Part shown: one piece after another, positions 1 to 6,607 of the stretch
Numbering within the stretch: the first letter of the stretch is position 1
How the letters are laid out: each line of letters starts with the position of its first letter
The notes under the pieces: model-generated
The model's input: the letters and a program-made list of their open reading frames with translations, nothing else
Told to the model about the DNA's origin: nothing
Database searches by the model: none
Position numbers and translations under genes: made by a program
Origin: Alphaproteobacteria bacterium
GTDB taxonomy: Bacteria; Pseudomonadota; Alphaproteobacteria; Rs-D84
Reading direction: 5' to 3'
Length of the DNA stretch: 8,433 nt
NCBI GenBank assembly: GCA_017642625.1
Contig: JAGCOQ010000132.1
Location: forward strand, 1-8,433

Positions 1-720
1 CAGATTTGTATCCATACGCGCAATCGCGCTGAAATCGCGTTCTAAATCAGTCGGCACATATTCCGAATATGACAGGTATTCACGATAATAACCGTTGGTG
101 GAAAACTTTACCCCTTCGCGAAGTTCGTATTCCAAACGCCACCCCGCCTCTATCGCAGATTTATTTACTTTGTGTTCCGAATAAGTGAAATCATATTCAT
201 ACACGCCCGCCAAATATAAACTTTTTATAATCGGGTGATCAAACAACGACAACCCCGCCAATCCACGCACAACATTTTGACGCGGCGCATCACCAGTTGC
301 TTCGAATTCTGTTTCATATACCGCACGCGCCATTGGGCCAAACTTCAAATCGCCCCAATGCCAACGCGCCCACGCCAAATCAGATGATAACAAGATTTTA
401 TCTGCGTTTTCATTGACGACTTTTTCACCATCATATGGTTTCAGTGTTGTTCGACCATATTCCATAAACAAACTGTTGTCCCATTTCAAATCATCAACAC
501 GATATTCCAACGCCGTATCCCATACGCCCTTGAAATATTCTTGGTCGTCCGCCTTTAATGCTTGAATCGGGGAATCGGCATACGCCGCCGCATGACGCAC
601 ATCTGTTTTGGACCAATCAAGCCCAATGCGCCGAATGTCCAGCGTCAATCTGTTATCGTCTGCCGCATAAGACGCAAACGGCATCAACATCGCCAATAAT
701 AACAACGATACTTTTTTCAC
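1..720 (-). CDS. Exported beta-barrel-like protein, partial (3' end beyond left edge)
   Basis: The first 240 codons are open and the gene continues off the left edge. The start is a GTG at 720, chosen because an in-frame TAA lies just upstream (736-738) and a strong ribosome site (AAGGGAAAGGGG) sits about six bases before it. Residues 1-19 are a classic signal peptide, MKK followed by Leu/Ala/Met, with probable cleavage after SYA. The mature part alternates aromatic and polar residues in short strand-like stretches (for example YRVDDLKWDNSLFMEYG and ARWHWGDLKFGPMARAVYE), with charged turns between them, as in outer-membrane barrels. The spacing of Trp/Tyr strand ends loosely recalls DUF3078-type barrels, but I cannot assign a family. 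It is the third gene of the leftward operon, 28 bases after its neighbour's stop. The C-terminal barrel signature cannot be checked because the end is missing. Confidence 0.8.
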   Translation of the reverse strand, partial: MKKVSLLLLAMLMPFASYAADDNRLTLDIRRIGLDWSKTDVRHAAAYADSPIQALKADDQEYFKGVWDTALEYRVDDLKWDNSLFMEYGRTTLKPYDGEKVVNENADKILLSSDLAWARWHWGDLKFGPMARAVYETEFEATGDAPRQNVVRGLAGLSLFDHPIIKSLYLAGVYEYDFTYSEHKVNKSAIEAGWRLEYELREGVKFSTNGYYREYLSYSEYVPTDLERDFSAIARMDTNL

Positions 721-748
721 GTTTTCCCCTTTCCCTTATGTTTGATTA

Positions 749-1354
749 TTATTTCCAGACACGCATAAAACCATCATCCGCAGCAGTTTTCCAACCCGCA
801 TTGCGCAACGCGATTGTGACCGACGAACGCGCAGATGTCGGCACATCAATCATAACGGTGTTTCCAGTAATCTGTTTCGTGGAAAAATCAATCCGTTCAG
901 AACGCGCAACCGATTGTAATTGCGCCCAATCAGCAATCGGGTCGTTCAAAGTCACACGCATTGTAAACGCACTTACAACACTGCCATCCGACAGCCAATT
1001 ATAAACATTGTTTTCCGCCATCCATTGACGCGCCGCATCCCTGTCCACCGTCATTGTAATGTTCGCGGAATATGTTGTATCGGAAATCTGTTCGCCATCA
1101 ATACTGGTTTCTGTAATCAGGTTTGCCAAATCGGCACTTTTTGCATTACGAATCGCCGATGACAGTTGATCCGATGACGCATACGGACGCAACTTATCAA
1201 TTAAAATCTGACGTCGCGCATCATTGATTGCCATTGTTTTCGCGGTGGATGATGTATCACTGGTCATGCGCACAGATGCGGTTCCAACCAAATCAGCCGC
1301 CGTCGCCACACACGCAATAAACGCACCACAAAATGCAAATAGTATTTTTTTCAT
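749..1354 (-). CDS. Periplasmic hypothetical protein, 201 residues
   Basis: I chose the ATG at 1354 because it opens directly into a signal peptide (MKKILFAFCGAF, probable cleavage after ATA at residue 19). An in-frame TTG at 1390 would add 12 residues that spoil it. No good ribosome site is visible before either start, so translation may be coupled to the preceding gene, whose stop lies 42 bases upstream. The mature protein begins with a strand (GTASVRM), then an Ala/Arg helix (AINDARRQILIDKL) and strand-rich segments (YSANITMTVD, VVSAFTMRVTLND). Repeated A..A..DAR-type helices next to strands occur in small envelope proteins such as the LPP20/FlgT-N and DUF2066 groups, but the likeness is only in layout. 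The C terminus pairs a short strand with a helix and ends in RVWK. Function unknown. Its place between two barrel-protein genes suggests an envelope role. FIAC at residues 12-15 looks slightly like a lipobox, but Phe at -3 makes ordinary signal peptidase cleavage more likely. Confidence 0.82.
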   Translation of the reverse strand: MKKILFAFCGAFIACVATAADLVGTASVRMTSDTSSTAKTMAINDARRQILIDKLRPYASSDQLSSAIRNAKSADLANLITETSIDGEQISDTTYSANITMTVDRDAARQWMAENNVYNWLSDGSVVSAFTMRVTLNDPIADWAQLQSVARSERIDFSTKQITGNTVMIDVPTSARSSVTIALRNAGWKTAADDGFMRVWK

Positions 1355-1396
1355 ATTGCTTATACTAACCCAACTGAAACATTCTTGCAAGATTTA

Positions 1397-2935
1397 TCAG
1401 AAGCGTGCTTTCAATCCAACGCGAATACCCAATGCACGATAGAAAGAATCTATTTCGCCACCGACCTTGCACACCCAACCAGAACAATTCTTTTCCAGTT
1501 CTTTTATGCTGATTGCGGTTGGATCACCCGAAACACCGGACATCTGACCAAGCATATATTTTTCAGCATCTGATTCCAACAATCCTTGTGCCACTGTCCA
1601 TTGTTTCCATTGATCCAGCAATTCGTTATATGTATTCATGTAATATGTGCCGTTCAAATAAGTTTCTGCATCTGCGCCACTTACATGATAATAGTCATAT
1701 GTGACACCGACGGACAAAGATACACTGTTTGAAATCGCAGTTGACCAATTCGCCGCCAAGCCCAAATGGAAAGCCGAGAACATTCCCGCAGAATCGGAAA
1801 CGCTCTTTGGATGTTGCCAGTCAAAACGATACGGTTGGTCGCCCTCTGCACTATATCCAGGCAAGCCCAGTTCAACGCGTGCATCAACCGCATTGTTTTC
1901 ATTTATGTCATACAACATATCCAACGCCAAGTATGGACCAGACCACGCAACTTCGTATGAATGGCTGGTTCCAGGCTGTTGATAATAATATGTTCCCGCC
2001 GTATCAAGATATTCGACACCGTCCGCGACATCAACATGTCCAGTTATACTGTCGCGCCAAATAACCTGATTCGTTCCGTTATCATAGTGAACGATAACCA
2101 CTGGATCACATTGAATTTCGTCGCTGTCTGGGACTTTAAAGCATGCCGCCGTATCAACCGACAAACCATAATTCTTTTTTGTTTCCAATTTATATTTCAA
2201 ATAGCGATAACCAAAAGATGGTGTGATCTTTAAATTGCCCCACTGCATAATCCCCGGCAAACCAAAGCCAACATTGAATCCCATCATGCTGCCACCATCA
2301 CTGGTGCCAACCGACAAAGCATGACCAATTTGTTCACCAATTACATTATCAGATTCATCAACCCATTGCGTTATAAAGAAACCGCCATTACTAATATCGT
2401 CGTCAACCATGGACGATTCGCCCCATTGCATACCGTATCTGAATCCGGCCTCTATCTGACCCTTGGTATTACCCATATCAAAGATATATTTTCCGTTCAA
2501 ATCCAGCACATTCCACGCAATATCATTATAATGCAACTTGGATGCAGATTCCTTCATCTCCATTTCCCACAGTGCATTTTCATGCGACAAACTGCCGTCC
2601 AGATAAAAACCATTTTTGATACCATCGGATTTCTTGGACGAAGAAGATGTTTTTGTTGTCTGCGTTGTTGTTTGCACAATCTGTGTTTGACGTTGACCAA
2701 CAACGGTTCCATTTGGCGCATTATATCTTACACTGGAATAACCATTTGTTGAATACCCCGTTGGACGAACATACGGTGTTGTGGTGCTTGTGCTGGTATA
2801 AGAAGCCGTCTGACCATAACGCGCCTGTGCCGGCTGATAAGAACTGCCTGTGTAATATGTTCCGGCGGCATTTGCCAACACCGGCAACATGGCAAAAAGC
2901 GAACAATTCATTAGAAATAATGCTGTTTTCTTCAT
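1397..2935 (-). CDS. Outer-membrane beta-barrel protein with Tyr/Thr/Ser-rich N-terminal linker, 512 residues
   Basis: The ATG at 2935 has a ribosome site (AAGGA) about seven bases upstream. Residues 1-23 form a signal peptide ending ANA. Residues 24-105 are a low-complexity linker of Tyr, Thr, Ser and Gln with a run of Thr and Ser-Lys near its end. From about residue 107 the protein is strand-rich, with Gly/aromatic alternation (GFYLDGSL, KGQIEAGFRYGMQWG, PSFGYRYLKYKLE, ISNSVSLSVGVTYDYYHV) and loops rich in Asp and Gly. It ends ALGIRVGLKARF: an amphipathic last strand with a terminal Phe is the usual BAM-recognised signature of outer-membrane barrels. The layout recalls omptin-like and Protochlamydia-type outer-membrane proteins, but I see no diagnostic protease residues. 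Two cysteine pairs lie in loops (near residues 264/276 and close to the C terminus), suggesting disulfides. The TGA stop is followed at once by TAA. It is the first gene of the leftward operon. Confidence 0.88.
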   Translation of the reverse strand: MKKTALFLMNCSLFAMLPVLANAAGTYYTGSSYQPAQARYGQTASYTSTSTTTPYVRPTGYSTNGYSSVRYNAPNGTVVGQRQTQIVQTTTQTTKTSSSSKKSDGIKNGFYLDGSLSHENALWEMEMKESASKLHYNDIAWNVLDLNGKYIFDMGNTKGQIEAGFRYGMQWGESSMVDDDISNGGFFITQWVDESDNVIGEQIGHALSVGTSDGGSMMGFNVGFGLPGIMQWGNLKITPSFGYRYLKYKLETKKNYGLSVDTAACFKVPDSDEIQCDPVVIVHYDNGTNQVIWRDSITGHVDVADGVEYLDTAGTYYYQQPGTSHSYEVAWSGPYLALDMLYDINENNAVDARVELGLPGYSAEGDQPYRFDWQHPKSVSDSAGMFSAFHLGLAANWSTAISNSVSLSVGVTYDYYHVSGADAETYLNGTYYMNTYNELLDQWKQWTVAQGLLESDAEKYMLGQMSGVSGDPTAISIKELEKNCSGWVCKVGGEIDSFYRALGIRVGLKARF

Positions 2936-2951
2936 TGGCGTTTCCTTCTAT

Positions 2952-2997
2952 ATAATAATTTCGTAATTATTCTATCACAAAAAGGTTGAAAAATAAA
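2952..2997 (-). promoter_or_regulatory. Candidate promoter region for the leftward barrel operon
   Basis: This is AT-rich sequence just before the 512-residue gene. On the minus strand there is TAGAAT (2969-2974), five of six bases of the -10 consensus, which would start RNA around 2962 and leave a leader of about 27 bases. Its -35 partner (TTTATT, 2992-2997) is poor. A second pair, TTGTGA (2975-2980) and TATTAT (2952-2957), has ideal 17-base spacing, but its start point would fall inside the ribosome site. Neither is proven. Confidence 0.3.
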
Positions 2998-3013
2998 TAG
3001 GTTTTGCAACAAT
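2986..3013 (+). promoter_or_regulatory. Possible tRNA-Leu promoter
   Basis: TTGAAA (2986-2991) and AACAAT (3008-3013) are separated by 16 bases and would start transcription about six bases before the mature tRNA. The -10 element matches only four of six consensus bases, so this is a weak call. It overlaps the candidate leftward promoter, making the region a possible divergent promoter. Confidence 0.22.
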
Positions 3014-3025
3014 AAGAAAAGTTTC

Positions 3026-3110
3026 GCGACCATGGCGGAATTGGTATACGCGCAGCACTAAGGATGCTGTGGAGAAATCCTTGGGGGTTCAAGTCCCCCT
3101 GGTCGCACCA
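3026..3110 (+). tRNA. tRNA-Leu, anticodon AAG
   Basis: A complete class II tRNA can be folded by eye. The acceptor GCGACCA (3026-3032) pairs perfectly with TGGTCGC (3100-3106), followed by discriminator A and an encoded CCA. The D stem is three base pairs (3035-3037 with 3049-3051), with GG at 3043-3044. The anticodon stem CAGCA/TGCTG (3053-3057 with 3065-3069) closes a seven-base loop CTAAGGA, placing U33 at 3059 and the anticodon AAG at 3060-3062, with a purine after it. The long variable arm (3070-3082) has a GGA-GAAA-TCC hairpin, typical of Leu and Ser tRNAs. The T arm has five G-C pairs around TTCAAGT. It decodes CUU, and other CUN codons if A34 is deaminated to inosine. AAG rather than GAG is uncommon for a proteobacterial leucine tRNA. 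Confidence 0.95.
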
Positions 3111-3139
3111 AAATTATAAAAAATCCCCATATTTTATGC

Positions 3140-3169
3140 TTGCCCGGCGTTTTAAAATTTTGCTAACAT
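3140..3169 (+). promoter_or_regulatory. Weak promoter candidate before the 984-residue gene
   Basis: TTGCCC (3140-3145), 18 bases, then an extended -10-like TGC-TAACAT (3161-3169); TAAAAT at 3153-3158 is an alternative -10 that would leave a longer leader. No convincing GC-rich terminator hairpin separates the tRNA from this gene, so read-through from the tRNA unit is also possible. Confidence 0.2.
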
Positions 3170-3182
3170 TGAATTGCAGAGA

Positions 3183-6137
3183 ATGAAAAAATTTGGGCTG
3201 ATTTTGGCTGGGTGCCTTGCGTTTGTTGGGTTACACTACGCACACGCAGATGACATCGGCGACGCTGTGCGCGCCGCGGTTCGTCGTGATACAAACACGA
3301 CGACGGTCACAACGCGCCAACGGTCTGATTCCACCACTAATCCTGTGACAACACGCAATTCAGCGGACAAAACATCAACTGTCGTTAATCGCAGTTCTAC
3401 AAATACCCGTAATAACAATGTGGTAAATCGTGCGGCAAATCAACCCATTACCGCACCGTTAAATGTTGTTGCCCGCACAACCACTGCGCCCCGCACAACA
3501 AACAACACTGGCACTGGGGCAACTGTGAAAACACGCACGACCAAGCCATTACAAACACGTTCAACTGTGCGCAAAACACCAACCCGCACCAGTGTATCCC
3601 GCGCGGCAACTACACTCGCTACACGCGAAGACATATTGAACCGCAGTTATTCACGTTGCAAAGATGTCTTTAACGAATGCATGGATGAATTCTGCGCGAA
3701 CAAGGATTCCCAGTTAAAACGTTGCGCTTGTTCCGCCCGCATTCACGACTTTGACAAGGTTAAAAAGCAACTGGAAAACGTTGACGACAAAATGTTGGAC
3801 TTTAACCAACGCTTATTGACGGTCAGCATGGATGAAAAAGATGTTGCAGCAATAAATGTCGCGACCGAGGGCGAAAAAGCGTTCTATGACACCAAGGATG
3901 TATCACAGTCTAAACGCACATTGGACGAAATCGCCAAGAAGTTAAACACCAATTTCGATAAAAGCAATTTTTCCAGCACACTGGGCACTGTTTTATCTTG
4001 GTCGTTGGATATAGACAGCGCGTTTGACAACATTGATTCATTGGGTGGCGTATCAACGGCGGCAAAATCCGGCACCGCGTTGTATTCTGCGGCATTACCT
4101 GTTTGTCGTGAAATGGCGGCGGAAGTTTGCTCGGACGAAGATTTATCCCTTGTGGAAACCAGTTATCAACTGCTTGTGGATCGCGACTGCGACACCGTTG
4201 AAAAAACATATAAAACCGCCGTCGAGCAGGCTCGAAACAAAATACTAGAAAGTTCCGCATTATTGGATATTTCGCGCTTGAACGTTTATCAAAAGAATAA
4301 TGCCGACGATATTCTGACCTGCAAAAAGAAAATGCTGACTATGCTGACCGATTCGACGGTGTGCGGTTCCAATCTGGGCAAGTGTTTGGATATAACCGGA
4401 CAATACATTGACCCAACAACCGGTGAGGCGTTCCTTAGTGCAGAGTTATCGAACCTTAGCACGTTGATTACCCGTCCGAATGAAAATCAGACATGGTCCA
4501 CAGCAATGGGAAATTCGGTATTCGTTTCGTTCCTTAATTCCAAGAAAAAGTTTTTGGAATCGGCAATGGAAAATTGCCAAGATATTGCCGACACTGTATG
4601 GAACGCATTTATCGAAGACGCATTGTCGCAAATCAAGATTGCCCAGTTGCGTAAACTGGAAGAAGTGCGCCAGTCATGCACAACACTTGTTGGACAATGC
4701 CTTACCAATGCCGCCGACACACTTGAAGCGTTTGATGCCCGCGCACTGTCTACTTTTGGTGTCGCCGCCGATACGACCGCCAACGCAATGTGCCAAAATG
4801 TTTTATCATCTTGCACCACGTTGTTAAACATAACCGACAACGAACAAGAATGGTATGCCGGTATGACCGGAATTCAAACCGATATAACCTATGATTCAAT
4901 CAAGCATACATGCCGCGAAGTTGGACGCGCCTGTATTATTCAGGTTTGCACTTCAACATCCGGCAACTTTGGTCTGTGCGAAGACATAAGTTTGTCTGTT
5001 AACCGCAAATCAATTATTAACCATACTGCGTGCTGGAACGAAGTTTTGGAATGCGTGGACAGTGCCGGCGAAGATACGTTAAAGGCAATATTTGCCCAAA
5101 ATGGATTTTACAACACCGTCACCGACCCAGACACCCAAATTACAACCATTGTCCCAGACGAATATGCGTTATATAAAAGAACTTATGGTGACGATTACCT
5201 TAAACCAGACATACCGAACAGCAACCCTCAAACTCTAAACCAACGATGCGTAGCACCCGAAGAGACAACAGAAGAAACCACCCCGCTATATTGTGTATAT
5301 GATATGTGTTATGAAGAATGTGAACACCAAGCATACACAGACACACATGAATGTCGTGTTTGCCGTTTAGCGGAAAGCATTTGGGGTAATTGCGAAGCAG
5401 AACCAACCACATCTCTGCGTGAAGACGCAAACATGCACAATCGTATCAAGGTACCCGCAGATGGGACAACCACGCTGTTATATTGGTTCGCCCAAAATAC
5501 AGGCACAGAAACACTGGCTGATAATTGCCGCGACACCACTTGCCCCGCTGGGTACAAATCGTTCCAAGATGCGACGACACAAACCATCATGTGTATACCT
5601 GGTAATATGACAGACTCTTTTGACGAATTTTGTCCACTAATGGTTAATCTTACATCCAATATAAAGAAATGTTGTCCCTCTCAACGTACCGACTCCGCTA
5701 AGAACTGTTGTGAATCGGGAAATGTGACGAATACCAGCAATACTGGTGACATATGCATATCCGACAATAATGCCACACTTGTTGCGACATTTACCAGCAA
5801 CGATTCCGACGACACATACTATGAACCAAATACACGATATGCGTTATATTGTTCGGGCAACATGGTTGGAAGCAACACCAGCGAAGCAGAATGCAATGGG
5901 TATTTCTTCTTTGTTAAATTGGCTACTGATGAAGCCCAGTACATAGACCCAAATTATAATGACACCGCACCAACAACCAGCCAAAGATATGTATGTGAGT
6001 ATATTATTACACCAGAGCAAGAAACTAAATACATCCATACATATACAACAGATGGCTGGAAATGGTTAAACGGCGAATCGGAGTTCACTGGCACGCCAAT
6101 TCATTGGATGGTGTCATTTGGTGGCTGTGGGAACTAA
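3183..6137 (+). CDS. Large exported cysteine-rich protein with recurrent C-x6-C helical modules, 984 residues
   Basis: I chose the ATG at 3183; an in-frame TTG nine bases upstream adds only MQR. Residues 1-22 are a signal peptide ending AHA. Residues about 30-146 are a low-complexity Thr/Arg/Asn-rich linker, basic and without cysteine. Residues 147 to about 640 are mostly predicted-helical with paired cysteines seven apart: 159/166, 394/401, 499/506, 537/544, 577/584 and 617/624, plus a looser pair at 308/316. The last four lie 38-40 residues apart, like tandem helical repeats. From about 689 the chain becomes a denser cysteine region (704, 709, 713, 724, 727, 737), then a CPAGY motif at 787 and two CC pairs, ending in FGGCGN. 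The mature chain has 42 cysteines, which implies periplasmic or surface location with many disulfides. No family recognised. It is the first gene of the rightward set, 17 bases before the lipoprotein gene. An early LAGC at residues 8-11 is too close to the N terminus to be a convincing lipobox. Confidence 0.9.
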   Translation: MKKFGLILAGCLAFVGLHYAHADDIGDAVRAAVRRDTNTTTVTTRQRSDSTTNPVTTRNSADKTSTVVNRSSTNTRNNNVVNRAANQPITAPLNVVARTTTAPRTTNNTGTGATVKTRTTKPLQTRSTVRKTPTRTSVSRAATTLATREDILNRSYSRCKDVFNECMDEFCANKDSQLKRCACSARIHDFDKVKKQLENVDDKMLDFNQRLLTVSMDEKDVAAINVATEGEKAFYDTKDVSQSKRTLDEIAKKLNTNFDKSNFSSTLGTVLSWSLDIDSAFDNIDSLGGVSTAAKSGTALYSAALPVCREMAAEVCSDEDLSLVETSYQLLVDRDCDTVEKTYKTAVEQARNKILESSALLDISRLNVYQKNNADDILTCKKKMLTMLTDSTVCGSNLGKCLDITGQYIDPTTGEAFLSAELSNLSTLITRPNENQTWSTAMGNSVFVSFLNSKKKFLESAMENCQDIADTVWNAFIEDALSQIKIAQLRKLEEVRQSCTTLVGQCLTNAADTLEAFDARALSTFGVAADTTANAMCQNVLSSCTTLLNITDNEQEWYAGMTGIQTDITYDSIKHTCREVGRACIIQVCTSTSGNFGLCEDISLSVNRKSIINHTACWNEVLECVDSAGEDTLKAIFAQNGFYNTVTDPDTQITTIVPDEYALYKRTYGDDYLKPDIPNSNPQTLNQRCVAPEETTEETTPLYCVYDMCYEECEHQAYTDTHECRVCRLAESIWGNCEAEPTTSLREDANMHNRIKVPADGTTTLLYWFAQNTGTETLADNCRDTTCPAGYKSFQDATTQTIMCIPGNMTDSFDEFCPLMVNLTSNIKKCCPSQRTDSAKNCCESGNVTNTSNTGDICISDNNATLVATFTSNDSDDTYYEPNTRYALYCSGNMVGSNTSEAECNGYFFFVKLATDEAQYIDPNYNDTAPTTSQRYVCEYIITPEQETKYIHTYTTDGWKWLNGESEFTGTPIHWMVSFGGCGN

Positions 6138-6141
6138 ACCA

Positions 6142-6147
6142 AGGGGG
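6142..6147 (+). promoter_or_regulatory. Strong ribosome binding site of the lipoprotein gene
   Basis: AGGGGG lies seven bases before the ATG at 6155, in the 17-base gap after the previous stop. Similar G-run sites followed by an A-rich spacer precede the GTG gene at 720 and the partial gene at 8399, so this seems to be the preferred form for envelope genes here. Confidence 0.75.
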
Positions 6148-6154
6148 ATAAAAA

Positions 6155-6595
6155 ATGAAATATCGCAAAGTTATATCCTTTAAACTAAAAAATCTTCTGC
6201 CTATGGCAATGATTGCTGGTTCAACCATATTTTTCGGTGCATGCCATAAAAAACCAGTCCCCGAACCCCCACACCACAACACAACATATGTATGGGGCGA
6301 AGATGATTGGAGTCAAATATGGCCCGCCGATAAAGTTGCCGCATCCGCGGATTCCACTTTGGTTGATTATGTGATTTTGTATAACAATGGTGTATCTTTC
6401 AATGCTAAATCAACAACACTTTTATTACGTCAATTGAATATGATTATTGAAGAAGTAAAACCAGAAAACCGCCATAAAATACGTGGTGCCGGAACACTAA
6501 ACGAAGTCAACGCAGGTACAGAACAAGACTATCAAGATAGTATTAAACTAGCGAATCTGGGATTCAAATTTGGTCGGGTTTATCATATAAAATAA
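6155..6595 (+). CDS. Small lipoprotein, 146 residues, possibly with a degenerate OmpA-like domain
   Basis: The start is fixed by the AGGGGG site. A basic N terminus (MKYRKVISFKLK) precedes a hydrophobic stretch and FFGAC with Cys30, a plausible lipobox although Phe at -3 is not the commonest residue. There is no Asp at +2, so sorting to the outer membrane is plausible. The mature 117 residues begin with a Pro/His-rich spacer (KKPVPEPPHH), then an acidic Trp-containing stretch (WGEDDWSQIW). The C-terminal 80 residues show strand-helix-strand-helix order (DYVILYNNGVSF, then a helix around LLLRQLNMIIEEV, then KIRGAGTL, then SIKLANLGFKFGRVY). This parallels the OmpA-like peptidoglycan-binding fold but lacks its usual Asp and Arg, so the assignment is tentative. 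The stretch is visibly AT-rich (two sampled 60-base rows contain 27-30% GC). It sits between two cysteine-rich exported proteins and could anchor or assemble them; that is inference. Confidence 0.85.
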   Translation: MKYRKVISFKLKNLLPMAMIAGSTIFFGACHKKPVPEPPHHNTTYVWGEDDWSQIWPADKVAASADSTLVDYVILYNNGVSFNAKSTTLLLRQLNMIIEEVKPENRHKIRGAGTLNEVNAGTEQDYQDSIKLANLGFKFGRVYHIK

Positions 6596-6607
6596 TTGGA
6601 ACAAAAT

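Noticed and set aside
558..1004. Plus-strand open frame of 148 codons opposite the leftward genes
   Set aside because: It lies across two well-supported minus-strand genes, has no signal peptide or recognisable domain, and looks like an antisense shadow.
1355..1390. Upstream TTG start for the 201-residue gene
   Set aside because: It would place 12 residues before an intact signal peptide, and no ribosome site supports it.
3026..3110. tRNA-Leu as an integration site for a genomic island
   Set aside because: No integrase gene is present and I see no second copy of the tRNA 3' end elsewhere in the window.
3111..3160. Terminator after the tRNA
   Set aside because: Only AT-rich inverted sequence is present (around ATAAAAAAT/ATATTTTAT), with no stable GC stem followed by a T run.
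3206..3215. LAGC near the N terminus of the 984-residue protein as a lipobox
   Set aside because: The cysteine would be residue 11, leaving too short a hydrophobic stretch. An ordinary cleavage site (AHA) follows at residue 22.
4487..4840. Minus-strand open frame of 117 codons inside the 984-residue gene
   Set aside because: It is a shadow of a strongly supported coding frame, with no ribosome site or recognisable protein features.
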